Below are positions 24,454 to 35,466 of a stretch of DNA of 64,000 bases, one piece after another. Within the stretch, counting starts at the first letter, position 1, and the number at the start of each line of letters is the position of its first letter. Source of the stretch: Streptomyces sp. WM6386 (GTDB lineage: Bacteria; Actinomycetota; Actinomycetes; Streptomycetales; Streptomycetaceae). Location: assembly GCF_000972385.1 (NCBI RefSeq), contig NZ_JXTE01000023.1:106500-170499 (forward strand). The letters are read 5' to 3'. The notes beneath the pieces are model-generated. The model was not told the DNA's origin and ran no database searches. It saw only the letters and a list, made by a program, of their open reading frames with translations. The position numbers and the translations under genes are program-made.

Positions 24454-24819
24454 ATGACTACTGCATGGATGGACGTGGCCGCGGGCCGCGGCGCCCTCGG
24501 CGTCGGGCTGATCGTCGCAGGTGTCGTGGTCGTGACGTTGCTGATCGGTGCCTTCTGGATGGGTGCCCGCCTACGGCGGCGCGAGCTCCCTCCGCCGACC
24601 CCCGAGGAGCAGCCCCGGCTGCCGGAGGGCGGCCCTGTCCGTGAGGTCGTGGAGAACCGGGAGCCCGACGAGGTGCCCCGAAGCGATCGCCGGATGACCC
24701 CGCACGAGTCGCCCGCGTTCGGCAATTCCCCCACCCGGACCGGCCCGGAGAAGGAACGGCCCCAGTGGAGCGAGGGCAGCGGCGGTTCCTTCGGCAGCGG
24801 CGGACCCGGCGGCCGCTGA
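24454..24819 (+). CDS. DUF6479-type single-pass membrane protein
   Basis: 121 residues: one N-terminal membrane helix (about 14-37, GVGLIVAGVVVVTLLIGAFWMG) followed by a basic stop-transfer MGARLRRREL and a Pro/Glu-rich cytoplasmic tail with SPxF/NSP patterns and a Gly/Ser end. The short family is common in Streptomyces and has no assigned role. The ribosome-binding site is weak. It stands alone between the Cys-rich protein and the dha operon. Confidence 0.7.
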   Translation: MTTAWMDVAAGRGALGVGLIVAGVVVVTLLIGAFWMGARLRRRELPPPTPEEQPRLPEGGPVREVVENREPDEVPRSDRRMTPHESPAFGNSPTRTGPEKERPQWSEGSGGSFGSGGPGGR

Positions 24820-24929
24820 CCGCCGCACCGCACGCCGTACGACGCACCCAGGACCATCCGCCCCCGTGACCCGCGCCTTCTGAACACCGATACTGCCAGG
24901 AGCAGCCTTTCGGTCACCAGGAGGTCCTC

Positions 24930-25922
24930 ATGAAGATGTTGATCAACGTCCCGGAGAGCGTCGTCGCGGACGCCCTGCGAGGCCTGGCGGCCGCCCATCC
25001 CGAACTCATCGTCGATGTCGAGAACCGCGTGATCGTACGGCGGGACGCCCCCGTGGCCGGCAAGGTCGGGCTGATCTCCGGCGGCGGCTCCGGGCACGAG
25101 CCGCTGCACGGTGGCTTCGTGGGCCCCGGCATGCTGTCGGGGGCGTGCCCCGGTGAGGTGTTCACCTCCCCGGTCCCGGACCAGATGGTGCGGGCGGCGG
25201 CCGCCGTGGACAGCGGGGCCGGCGTGCTGTTCATCGTGAAGAACTACACGGGTGACGTCCTCAACTTCGACATGGCCGCCGAACTCGCCGAGGACGAGGG
25301 CATCCAGGTCGCCAAGGTGCTGGTCAACGATGACGTGGCGGTCACCGACAGCCTGTACACGGCCGGCCGGCGCGGCACGGGCGCCACGCTGTTCGTGGAG
25401 AAGATCGCGGGCGCCGCGGCGGAGGAGGGCCAACCGCTGGAGCGGGTGGAGTCGATCGCCCGTCAGGTCAACGAGAACTCCCGCAGCTTCGGCGTCGCGC
25501 TGAGCGCGTGCACCACGTACGCCAAGGGCAGCCCCACCTTCGACCTGCCCGACGGGGAGCTGGAGCTGGGCATCGGCATCCACGGCGAACCGGGCCGGGA
25601 GCGACGGTCGATGATGACCTCGGGCGAGATCGCCGACTTCGCGGTGAACGCGATCCTGGAGGACATGAACCCGCGCAACCCGGTCCTGCTGCTGGTCAAC
25701 GGTATGGGAGCGACCCCGCTGCTGGAGCTGTACGGGTTCAACGCCGAGGTGATGCGCGTGCTCGCCGCCCGGGGCGTGGCCGTGGCCCGCACGCTGGTCG
25801 GCAACTACGTCACCTCCCTCGACATGGCGGGCGCCTCGGTCAGCCTGTGCCAGATCGACGAGGAGCTGCTGCGGCTGTGGGACGAGCCGGTGAGGACCGC
25901 GGGACTGCGCTGGGGCATGTGA
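24930..25922 (+). CDS. dhaK: PTS-dependent dihydroxyacetone kinase, DhaK subunit
   Basis: 330 residues. DhaK binds dihydroxyacetone covalently through a histidine; here GIGIHGEPG carries H218, and the N-terminal SGGGSGHEPLHGGFVG and GACPGEVFTSP loops complete the site. Strong ribosome-binding site GGAGG. First gene of a three-gene operon encoding the kinase that moves phosphate from the PTS via DhaM to DhaL-bound ADP and then to dihydroxyacetone, giving DHAP. No DhaR-like regulator lies next to it. Confidence 0.95.
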   Translation: MKMLINVPESVVADALRGLAAAHPELIVDVENRVIVRRDAPVAGKVGLISGGGSGHEPLHGGFVGPGMLSGACPGEVFTSPVPDQMVRAAAAVDSGAGVLFIVKNYTGDVLNFDMAAELAEDEGIQVAKVLVNDDVAVTDSLYTAGRRGTGATLFVEKIAGAAAEEGQPLERVESIARQVNENSRSFGVALSACTTYAKGSPTFDLPDGELELGIGIHGEPGRERRSMMTSGEIADFAVNAILEDMNPRNPVLLLVNGMGATPLLELYGFNAEVMRVLAARGVAVARTLVGNYVTSLDMAGASVSLCQIDEELLRLWDEPVRTAGLRWGM

Positions 25923-25969
25923 GCCGACGGCAGGGGGCAGTCAACGTACCTACCACGCAAGGAGATCCA

Positions 25970-26578
25970 GTGCTCGACGCCGACTTCTTCCGCCGTTGGA
26001 TGACAGCGACCGCCTCGTCCGTCGAACGTGAGGCGGAACGGCTGACGGACCTCGACTCGCCCATCGGGGACGCCGATCACGGCAGCAATCTGCTGCGGGG
26101 ATTCCGCGCCGTGACGGCGGTGCTGGAGAAGGAGACGCCGGAAACGCCGGGTGCGGTGCTGACACTCGCCGGACGCCGGCTCATCTCCACGGTCGGCGGG
26201 GCGTCCGGGCCGCTGTACGGCACGCTGCTGCGGCGGACCGGCAAGGCGCTCGGGGAGGACGCGGAGGTGAGTGAGGACCGGTTCGCCGAGGCGCTGCGGG
26301 CCGGGGTGGACGCGGTGATGGCGCTGGGTGGTGCCGCGCCCGGCGACAAGACCATGATCGACGCGCTGGTGCCGGCTGTGGACGCGCTCGGCGACGGCTT
26401 CGCCGCGGCACGGGCCGCCGCCGAGGAGGGCGCGCTGGCGACGACGCCGTTGCAGGCCCGCAAGGGGCGCGCGAGCTATCTCGGTGAGCGCAGCATCGGG
26501 CACCAGGATCCCGGGGCCACCTCGGCCTCTCTGCTGATCGCCGGACTCTGCGAAAGCGCGGAGGCCGACGGTGAGTGA
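25970..26578 (+). CDS. dhaL: Dihydroxyacetone kinase, DhaL subunit
   Basis: 202 residues. The ADP/Mg site is visible as DSPIGDADHGSNLLRG, followed by GGASGPLYGTLL and PGDKTMIDAL, and the closing GERSIGHQDPGATS. The start is GTG 25970 with AAGGAG before it, 47 bp after dhaK; longer frames run through dhaK out of frame. Partner of DhaK and DhaM. Stop overlaps the start of dhaM by 8 bp. Confidence 0.95.
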   Translation: MLDADFFRRWMTATASSVEREAERLTDLDSPIGDADHGSNLLRGFRAVTAVLEKETPETPGAVLTLAGRRLISTVGGASGPLYGTLLRRTGKALGEDAEVSEDRFAEALRAGVDAVMALGGAAPGDKTMIDALVPAVDALGDGFAAARAAAEEGALATTPLQARKGRASYLGERSIGHQDPGATSASLLIAGLCESAEADGE

Positions 26579-26981
26579 CGGCAAGCTCGTCGGGATCGTG
26601 CTGGTCTCGCACAGCGCGGACGTGGCCGCGTCGGTGGCGGAGCTCGCCAAGGGGCTGGCGGGCCGTGATGTCGCGGTACCCGTCGCCCCGGCGGGCGGCA
26701 CCGAGGGCGGCGAGCTGGGCACGAGCTCGGAGCTCATCGCCGCGGCCGCCGCCTCGGTGGACCGCGGTGCCGGGGTCGCGGTCCTGACCGATCTCGGCAG
26801 CGCGGTGCTCACCGTGAAGGCGCTGCTCGCCGAGGGCGACGAGCTCCCGGACAACACCCGCCTGGTGGACGCTCCGTTCGTGGAGGGCGCGGTGGCGGCG
26901 GTGGTCACCGCGGCGACCGGCGCCGACCTGGCGGCGGTGGAGGCGGCGGCCGCGGAGGCGTACACCTACCGCAAGACCTGA
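26571..26981 (+). CDS. dhaM: Dihydroxyacetone kinase phosphoryl donor, DhaM
   Basis: 136 residues, the EIIA-Man-type domain only, with the phospho-histidine in GIVLVSHSADVA (H14) and GTEGGELGTSS and LTDLGSA blocks. It lacks the HPr and EI extensions of the E. coli protein, as is usual in Gram-positive bacteria, so it depends on the general PTS proteins. GTG start inside the end of dhaL (8-bp overlap), which implies coupled translation. An ACCCG/CGGGT hairpin just after the stop (26982-26999) may weakly terminate. Confidence 0.93.
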   Translation: MSDGKLVGIVLVSHSADVAASVAELAKGLAGRDVAVPVAPAGGTEGGELGTSSELIAAAAASVDRGAGVAVLTDLGSAVLTVKALLAEGDELPDNTRLVDAPFVEGAVAAVVTAATGADLAAVEAAAAEAYTYRKT

Positions 26982-27173
26982 ACCCGGACGTACGCGGGTG
27001 AGGCGGACCAGGAAGCCCACCGTGGCCCGTCCCGGCCCCGGCGCTCGGTCCGCACTTCGTCGACGTCGGCGGCTCGCCCGGCCCGAGGAGCAGGCCGCCG
27101 CGCTCGCCCTCCTCGCTCGGACGCGGCGAGCCGCGTCGACGACGGCTGGTCGGCGGTCCGACGCCGCCGGAGG

Positions 27174-27875
27174 TCAGCTGCCGCGCACGAAGAGGCGCGC
27201 CAGCCGCTCCCCCGTCGCGATGGCGGCGGCATGGTCCTCGATGGGTTTCACCTGCGAGTCCTTGAAGACGATGTAGGTGACCCCGGAGGCCGTGCCGCCG
27301 CCGCGCGGGTCGGGATCGATGCCGAGCGCCTCGGCGCTGGCGTAGGAGGCCTCGCCGATGATGTCGCGCGGACCCACGTCGCCGACCACCGCGTACTGCA
27401 CCCGGTCCCGGTGGATGACGGCGGCGACCGAGCCGCCACGGACGCCGCTCGCGCGGTAGTCCCAGATGGCGCTCGGGGTGGGCACGACGATGTACGGGAG
27501 GCGCTCGGCGTTCAGCTGGCGGCCATTGGACTGCTGGTAGGCGGTGGCGTCGGTGTAGGCCGGGTCGGTACCGCGGTTGCAGCGGAGACCCGGCTGTCCG
27601 TCGCAGTCGATGTCCATGTCCGCCTTCCAGAAGACAGCCTCGCGGGTGCCGCAGACGGGGATGGTCGCGGGCCGGCCGTCGTCGCTGCGGTAGCGGCCCC
27701 GGGAGACCTGGGTGCAGTCACGCACCTTGGCCAGCAGGTCGGCGGCACGGACGTCGCCCTCGTGCCGAGCGGCCACCGGCTCCTGCCGGGCCGTCGGCTC
27801 GACAGGGGGCGACATCGTCGGAGCGGCGAGCAGGGCGGCGCCTGCCGCGACCAGCGTCAGTGACTGGACACGCAC
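27174..27875 (-). CDS. Secreted GH75 chitosanase
   Basis: 233 residues. A Sec signal (VQSLTLVAAGAALLAAP) leads into a catalytic domain with the GH75 signatures AVFWKADMDIDCDGQ (acidic active-site cluster), LPYIVVPTPSAIWDY, YAVVGDVGPRDIIGEASYA and EALGIDPDP. The enzyme hydrolyses chitosan, the deacetylated form of chitin, by endo cleavage outside the cell. GTG 27875 is chosen because AGGAGAGGG lies just ahead; an ATG nine codons up overlaps that site. It is divergent from an FN3 lipoprotein across a 380-bp gap. Confidence 0.88.
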   Translation of the reverse strand: MRVQSLTLVAAGAALLAAPTMSPPVEPTARQEPVAARHEGDVRAADLLAKVRDCTQVSRGRYRSDDGRPATIPVCGTREAVFWKADMDIDCDGQPGLRCNRGTDPAYTDATAYQQSNGRQLNAERLPYIVVPTPSAIWDYRASGVRGGSVAAVIHRDRVQYAVVGDVGPRDIIGEASYASAEALGIDPDPRGGGTASGVTYIVFKDSQVKPIEDHAAAIATGERLARLFVRGS

Positions 27876-28255
27876 GATGGGGGACCCTCTCCTGGGGGAC
27901 ATTGACGGACACTCAGCCAAATCTGCTGCCGTTCCGATCAAGCGGCCACCGATAGGGGGCCGGACGGTGCACACCCGATGGCCGGTGGCACAGGTCCCCG
28001 AACTGGCGACAGGGGCCGGGCGCCTGAGCCCGCGTCGGCTCCGGCCGCCCGGCCGCCCGTGTCCGGCGCGGGAACAGCGACGACAGCGGCCCGCGCCAAC
28101 GGCATGAACTCCCGATCTTTCCAGGGGAGTTCGGCCGTGAGGAGCTTCAGCATACGTAACCGTTCCGTCCGGTCACCCACGACGGCCCTCTTGATGTTCT
28201 CCCGCCGACGGCGCCATATTGGTCCGGACCAATACCGTCCCGGGGAGGCCGTCTC
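27876..28255. other. 380-bp divergent intergenic region
   Basis: It lies between the starts of the chitosanase (minus) and the FN3 lipoprotein (plus). It holds a 16-bp palindrome at 28218-28233 near the lipoprotein start. A 71-codon minus-strand frame (27938-28153) has moderately coding-like composition but no homology that I recognise and no ribosome-binding site. I see no other structure. Confidence 0.5.
28218..28233. promoter_or_regulatory. DasR-responsive-element-like palindrome
   Basis: ATTGGTCCGGACCAAT is a perfect 16-bp palindrome. It matches the DasR element ACTGGTCTAGACCACT at 12 of 16 positions, including the TGGTC...GACCA core. It lies 22 bp before the lipoprotein GTG and in the same gap as the chitosanase promoter. 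DasR controls chitin and N-acetylglucosamine use. Confidence 0.6.
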
Positions 28256-29245
28256 GTGCGCCGTGCCCTCGCCCTCCGCGGAATGCTCTGCGGAATGCTC
28301 TGCGGAATGCTCACGCTCCTCGCCGCCTGCGCCTGGAGCGGTGACGGCGAGACCCGCCGGCTCCCCGCGGCACCCGTGGGCATCACCGCCGCGGCCGGCA
28401 GCGCGACCAGCGTGCACGTGATGTGGAACGCGGCCGACGGAGACGTCAAGGCCTACGAGGTGTATCGCGGCACCACGAAGGTGAAGGAGGTACCGGGTTC
28501 CGAGCACATGGTGGACGTCACCAGGCTCAGGCCGTCCACCACATACGTCTTCACCGTGCGGGCTCGGGACACCTTCGGGCAGGTGGGCCCGAGCAGCCGA
28601 GAGGTCCGCACCACCACCCCGGCGGCCGTGACGGCGGACGGTTCGGCGCCGACGGCACCCGGGAGTCCACGGGGCCGGGTGATCGGCAGCCGGGCCGTAC
28701 AGCTGTCCTGGTCCACGTCCTCGGACGACCGGGGTGTGCTGTCGTACGACATCCATCAGGGCGCCACGAAGATCCACAGCGTGGGCGGGAACCAGACGGC
28801 GACGGTGGTGACGGGGCTGCGGCCGGGCACCCGCTACGCGTTCACCGTGCGCGCCCGGGACGCGGCCGACAACGTCTCCCCGGCGAGCGGCACCGTCCGC
28901 CTCACCACCGCGCCGGGCACCGACGACGGTCGCGGCACCGCACCCACCGACTTCGGCGCGACGACGCGTCTCGCCGACGACGGGGCGTACTACCTCGGTC
29001 TCTCCTGGGTCCCGCCACGCGCGGACGGCGTGGTCACGGAGTACCAGGTCCACCTGGACGGCCGTCCGGCCACCTCGCTGGTGTTCGGCGGGAAGCCGCC
29101 GAGCGGCCGGACGACGTACGACTTCTATCTGGGCCGGGATGCCGGGGTCACCCATCGGGTGCGGATCCGGGCCAGGCTGCCCGACGGGACCTGGGGCGGA
29201 TTCTCGGCCGAGCGGACGGTGACGACCGGCGCCGGGGAGCCGTGA
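28256..29245 (+). CDS. Lipoprotein with fibronectin type III domains
   Basis: 329 residues. The signal peptide contains a triplicated GMLC-type unit and ends in the lipobox LAAC (C25). Two clear FN3 domains follow (about 38-120, SVHVMWNAADGDVKAYEVYR; and 133-215, AVQLSWSTSSDDRGVLSYDIH), each closing with YxFTVRARD, then a third divergent beta domain (about 225-325). FN3 modules like these usually link catalytic and binding domains of chitinases; here no catalytic domain is present. GGGGAGG precedes the GTG by 7 bp. Possibly a surface polysaccharide-binding protein working with the neighbouring chitosanase. Confidence 0.82.
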   Translation: MRRALALRGMLCGMLCGMLTLLAACAWSGDGETRRLPAAPVGITAAAGSATSVHVMWNAADGDVKAYEVYRGTTKVKEVPGSEHMVDVTRLRPSTTYVFTVRARDTFGQVGPSSREVRTTTPAAVTADGSAPTAPGSPRGRVIGSRAVQLSWSTSSDDRGVLSYDIHQGATKIHSVGGNQTATVVTGLRPGTRYAFTVRARDAADNVSPASGTVRLTTAPGTDDGRGTAPTDFGATTRLADDGAYYLGLSWVPPRADGVVTEYQVHLDGRPATSLVFGGKPPSGRTTYDFYLGRDAGVTHRVRIRARLPDGTWGGFSAERTVTTGAGEP

Positions 29246-29411
29246 CGGCACCTCACGTCTGGGCCGAACGAAGGAATCCGTCACCTGCCCGGAGGCGGTC
29301 CGGGTGCGCGCCGGGCCGCGGGCACATTGGCTGCCCCTGAGGCGCACGGGCGATTCCCGACCTCGGCGGCGCTACGGATGTACCGCCAACCGTGCCGCCG
29401 GAGGGCAGTCC

Positions 29412-29948
29412 ATGCGTACTACTCAGCTTCTCCTCCGCTCCGGCCCGACCGCTGCCGCCGCCATCGCGCTGGCCGCCGTACCGGCGGTCGCGGCTTCGGG
29501 GATTTCCGTCAGCACCACCGGATCCACGGTGTCCGTCACTACCAGTGCCTGCACCCAGGTCAACGGCAGCTGGGGCACCGCCTCGCTCCTGAACAGCGGC
29601 CAGGCGAACTTCGCCCAGGGCCGTCAGGTGACGCTGTCGGGGACGCCTTCCCTGCAGTCGGCCGCCTGGTCGAACGTGAGCCCCGGTACCTACACCGTCA
29701 TCGTCATGTGCTCGAACAACAGCACGGCCGGCACCCAGTCGGTCATCGTCTCGACGACGACCACCCCCACGATCTCCGCCACGGCCTCCGCCACGGCCTC
29801 CCCCTCGCGCGGCGTCATGGGCGGCCTCGGCGGTGCCGCGAAGGACTACGGCCCGCTCACCCTGGGCGCCGGCGCCGCCCTCGTCGGGATCGGCGGTATC
29901 GCGGCGGCCTGGTTCCTGCGCCGTCGCGCCAAGCCCTACCGGCTCTGA
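29412..29948 (+). CDS. Secreted protein with C-terminal membrane anchor
   Basis: 178 residues: signal peptide about 1-28 (ending AVPAVAASG), a Ser/Thr-rich beta domain with two cysteines (SACTQVNGSW ... VMCSNNST), a Thr/Ala/Ser stalk with repeated TASA, and a C-terminal helix LGAGAALVGIGGIAAAWFL followed by RRRAKPYRL. No LPxTG or LAxTG motif is present, so it is a membrane anchor and not a sortase substrate. GGAGGGC gives the ribosome-binding site. The 3' end overlaps the convergent PadR gene by 13 bp. Role unknown. Confidence 0.72.
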   Translation: MRTTQLLLRSGPTAAAAIALAAVPAVAASGISVSTTGSTVSVTTSACTQVNGSWGTASLLNSGQANFAQGRQVTLSGTPSLQSAAWSNVSPGTYTVIVMCSNNSTAGTQSVIVSTTTTPTISATASATASPSRGVMGGLGGAAKDYGPLTLGAGAALVGIGGIAAAWFLRRRAKPYRL

Positions 29949-30484
29949 TCGGGCAGCCCGGCGAACTCCTCCAGCGCGTGGGTGAGCCACTGCGTCCAGA
30001 AGGTCTCCAGATCGATCCCCGCCCGCAGGATCAGGTGCTGCAACCGGTCCTGCGGGCTGTCCTTGCCCGGCGGGAAGTCCCGCTTCTCGATCTCCTCGTA
30101 CTCGGCCAGCTGCTTGCCGTGCACCTCCAGATGGCGGCGCAGATCGGCCTCGATGCCCTCGGTGCCGACCACGGCCGCCGCCCGCAGCCGCAGAAAGAGG
30201 CTGTCGCGGTACGGCTTGGGGTCCTGGGACGCGGCCGCCCAGCGGGCCAGTTCGTCCCGGCCCGCCGGCAGCACCTCGTACCGCTTCTTCTGCCCACGCG
30301 CCGGCTGCTCCGACGCCAGGGCCCGAATGTGGCCCTCCGCCTCGAGTTTTCCCAGCTCGCGATAGATCTGCTGATGCGTCGCCGACCAGAAGTAGCCGAT
30401 CGACCTGTCGAAACGGCGGGTCAGCTCCAGCCCCGAGGACGGCCTTTCCAGCAGGGCGGTGAGGATCGCGTGCGGGAGTGACAT
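29936..30484 (-). CDS. PadR family transcriptional regulator
   Basis: 182 residues. Winged helix at 1-80 (ILTALLERPSSGLELTRRFDR, ATHQQIYRELGKLEAEGHI), then the family's C-terminal dimerising helices (YRDSLFLRLRAAAVVG ... EVHGKQLAEYEEIEKRDF). This is the longer PadR-s2-like form. It ends only 13 bp inside the convergent anchored protein and follows the fadH gene by 30 bp on the same strand, so it could be in one transcript with it. Target unknown. Confidence 0.88.
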   Translation of the reverse strand: MSLPHAILTALLERPSSGLELTRRFDRSIGYFWSATHQQIYRELGKLEAEGHIRALASEQPARGQKKRYEVLPAGRDELARWAAASQDPKPYRDSLFLRLRAAAVVGTEGIEADLRRHLEVHGKQLAEYEEIEKRDFPPGKDSPQDRLQHLILRAGIDLETFWTQWLTHALEEFAGLPDQSR

Positions 30485-30514
30485 GGAGTCATCCTAGGGA
30501 CGGCGGGGCGGCCC

Positions 30515-33790
<3,276 letters not shown>

Positions 33791-33796
33791 GGGCGA

Positions 33797-33845
33797 GGGG
33801 CTGTGTCTGATGTGCGGCTACCGCCGCGCGGGCGCGACCAGCCCC
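33797..33845. repeat. Dispersed Streptomyces intergenic hairpin element
   Basis: GGGGCTG (33797-33803) pairs with CAGCCCC (33839-33845), and inside lies GCGGCTACCGCCGC. From memory, the string GCGCGACCAGCCCC with this hairpin is a very frequent intergenic element in Streptomyces genomes, usually between gene ends. Here it lies between convergent stops at 33790 and 33890, so it may act as a two-way terminator. Confidence 0.6.
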
Positions 33846-33889
33846 CACCTACCCTCGGACGACCGACAACCCCTCCACATCCCTCGACC

Positions 33890-34252
33890 TCACCGGCTCT
33901 CCAGACGTACGTGCAGCTCCCGCTCCTGATCCCCGGACGCCGACGACAGATCACGCACCGTGAACATGGAGTCCAGCGTGGTGCGCAACCGCTCGATCGC
34001 CCAATAGCCACCCTGCGCGTCGGCCTCCACGGAGGACGACAGCCTCGCGGGCGGCGGACACTCGCGCGCGTCGGTGACCTCGAACGTCCCGAGCCACACC
34101 ATGGGCCGTGTCTCGTGAAGCTGCTGCGGCACCTCGTCGGCACCCCGGTCGGACTCGAAGCACGTGGACAGCGTGTCGAACACGATCCGGGCGTCCTCCT
34201 TGCTGCATCCGCTGATCTCGATGGAGACGGGCTCCTCATGCGATCGGTCCAT
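33890..34252 (-). CDS. Small acidic protein of unknown function
   Basis: 120 residues, strongly acidic (MDRSHEEPVSIEISGCSKEDARIVFD). The pattern of alternating strands and helices (VSIEISG, ARIVFDTLSTCF, MVWLGTFEV, YWAIERLRTTLDSMFTVRDL, ERELHVRLES) suggests a small alpha/beta fold. No signal or membrane segment. GTG one codon upstream is an alternative start and fits the AGGAG site better. I do not recognise the family. A strong hairpin lies just upstream. Confidence 0.65.
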   Translation of the reverse strand: MDRSHEEPVSIEISGCSKEDARIVFDTLSTCFESDRGADEVPQQLHETRPMVWLGTFEVTDARECPPPARLSSSVEADAQGGYWAIERLRTTLDSMFTVRDLSSASGDQERELHVRLESR

Positions 34253-34274
34253 CACGATGGCTCCTCTCGTGGCA

Positions 34275-34313
34275 GTGGCGCGGTACCCACGGGTTCCCCG
34301 CGAACCGCGCCAC
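34275..34313. terminator. Hairpin terminator after the secreted protein gene
   Basis: GTGGCGCGGT (34275-34284) and ACCGCGCCAC (34304-34313) are perfect 10-bp arms around a 19-nt loop. It lies 45 bp beyond the stop at 34358 of the minus-strand secreted protein and 23 bp before the next start, so it should insulate the two genes. Confidence 0.65.
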
Positions 34314-34357
34314 ATCCCCAGAAAAGCACCACTGTGCCGACGGGACCAGTGAAGACC

Positions 34358-35227
34358 TCAGCTCTTCGTGAACCGGTACGTCTTGCTGTCGGTCAGCACA
34401 CAGAACCCGGGCGACACGACGATCACCCGCAGCGTCCCGCTCCGGCGGTCGTAGTCGATGCCCTCCGCCTCGAACGTCCCCGAGCAGCCGCTGCGCAACG
34501 GGAGCTGCCGCAAGGCCGTCACATGCCCGGTGACGTTCGACGTGCCGTTCGGCGCGGCGGAGAGGTCGATCCGGAGCAGCGGCTTGGTGATCCCGAAGAG
34601 GGTGCCCGCCGGGTCGTCGGAGGAGCACAGCAACTGGGTCGCGGTGACGAAGTCGCAGCCCTGTACGTCCCGTACAGCGTGGTCGAGATCGACGGTGGCC
34701 GCCTGCGGGAGATTCGCGGAGGGCGAGGTGCTCGTGTTGACACCGGGGGTCGGGAAGACCAGCAGCCGGCTCATGGTGCCGTACTCACCCGCGAGCATCC
34801 ACTGGCCGGCGGGGGCGACGGCGACCCAGGAGTTGTTCAGCGCCTCCCCGCTGCCGAGCGTGTGGACGTACTCCGACCACGTGCCGCCCGGCGCCTGCAC
34901 CCGGAACATCTTCGCGGTGCCCGAGTCGGCCTGGTAGGGCTCGATGTAGTAACCGTCGTACGAGGCGTCCGGGTCGCCGACGTGGTTCCAGCCGCGGCTG
35001 GACACGGAGACGGGGATGGTGCCGATCCCGGTGTAGCGGTTGCCGCTGCCGGCCGGGACCTCGACCGAGGTCAGGCCCTGGCTCTCGGTGAGGGGGTCGG
35101 CGCGGTCCGAGCCGACCTCGGTCCAGGTGTCGGCGGCCGACGCGGGCGGGGCGACGGAGAGGACGGCGGCGAGGGCGACGAGTCCGGTGAGGACGGTGTG
35201 ACAACGTTGCCGGGCGCGTAGGGCCAT
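34358..35227 (-). CDS. Secreted protein of unknown function
   Basis: 289 residues. A classical signal peptide (MALRARQRCHTVLTGLVALAAVL, cut after ASA near residue 31) precedes a beta-rich mature protein with recurring WxxVG, GSGNRYTGIGT and TWSEYVHTLGSGEALNNSW segments that look like propeller blades. Four cysteines in the second half (CDF, LLCS, GCSG, FCVL) may form disulfides. AGAGGAG precedes the ATG. Divergent from the SpoIIE phosphatase over 239 bp. It could be a binding or lyase-like beta-propeller; no catalytic motif is recognised. Confidence 0.7.
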   Translation of the reverse strand: MALRARQRCHTVLTGLVALAAVLSVAPPASAADTWTEVGSDRADPLTESQGLTSVEVPAGSGNRYTGIGTIPVSVSSRGWNHVGDPDASYDGYYIEPYQADSGTAKMFRVQAPGGTWSEYVHTLGSGEALNNSWVAVAPAGQWMLAGEYGTMSRLLVFPTPGVNTSTSPSANLPQAATVDLDHAVRDVQGCDFVTATQLLCSSDDPAGTLFGITKPLLRIDLSAAPNGTSNVTGHVTALRQLPLRSGCSGTFEAEGIDYDRRSGTLRVIVVSPGFCVLTDSKTYRFTKS

Positions 35228-35466
35228 GGCAGGCGACTCCTCTGTGGGGGTGGGCGTGCTCGGCGGACAGTCTGGCGGGGCTTCTTAGTCATGTACAGAC
35301 CAAGGTGCGGAGGCCGTACTGCTAACGTCGCCGGACGCTCTCCGCCGTGTTGAGGGATGGTGGAAGAGGGCGCCAGAGGCGCTCCGGCGACGGTTGGGCG
35401 CGGTACAACAGGGGAGTCGGCACGGGGGACGACGTGCCGTGTGGACGGTCGAAGGCGGTGCGTGCG

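Noticed and set aside
26998..27276. A 92-codon frame after dhaM
   Set aside because: Arg/Ala-rich, overlaps the chitosanase gene on the other strand, no start signal.
27938..28153. A 71-codon minus-strand frame starting MLKLLTAELPWKDREFMPL in the chitosanase/FN3 gap
   Set aside because: The first residues look protein-like but there is no ribosome-binding site and the second half is low-complexity; I could not support a gene.
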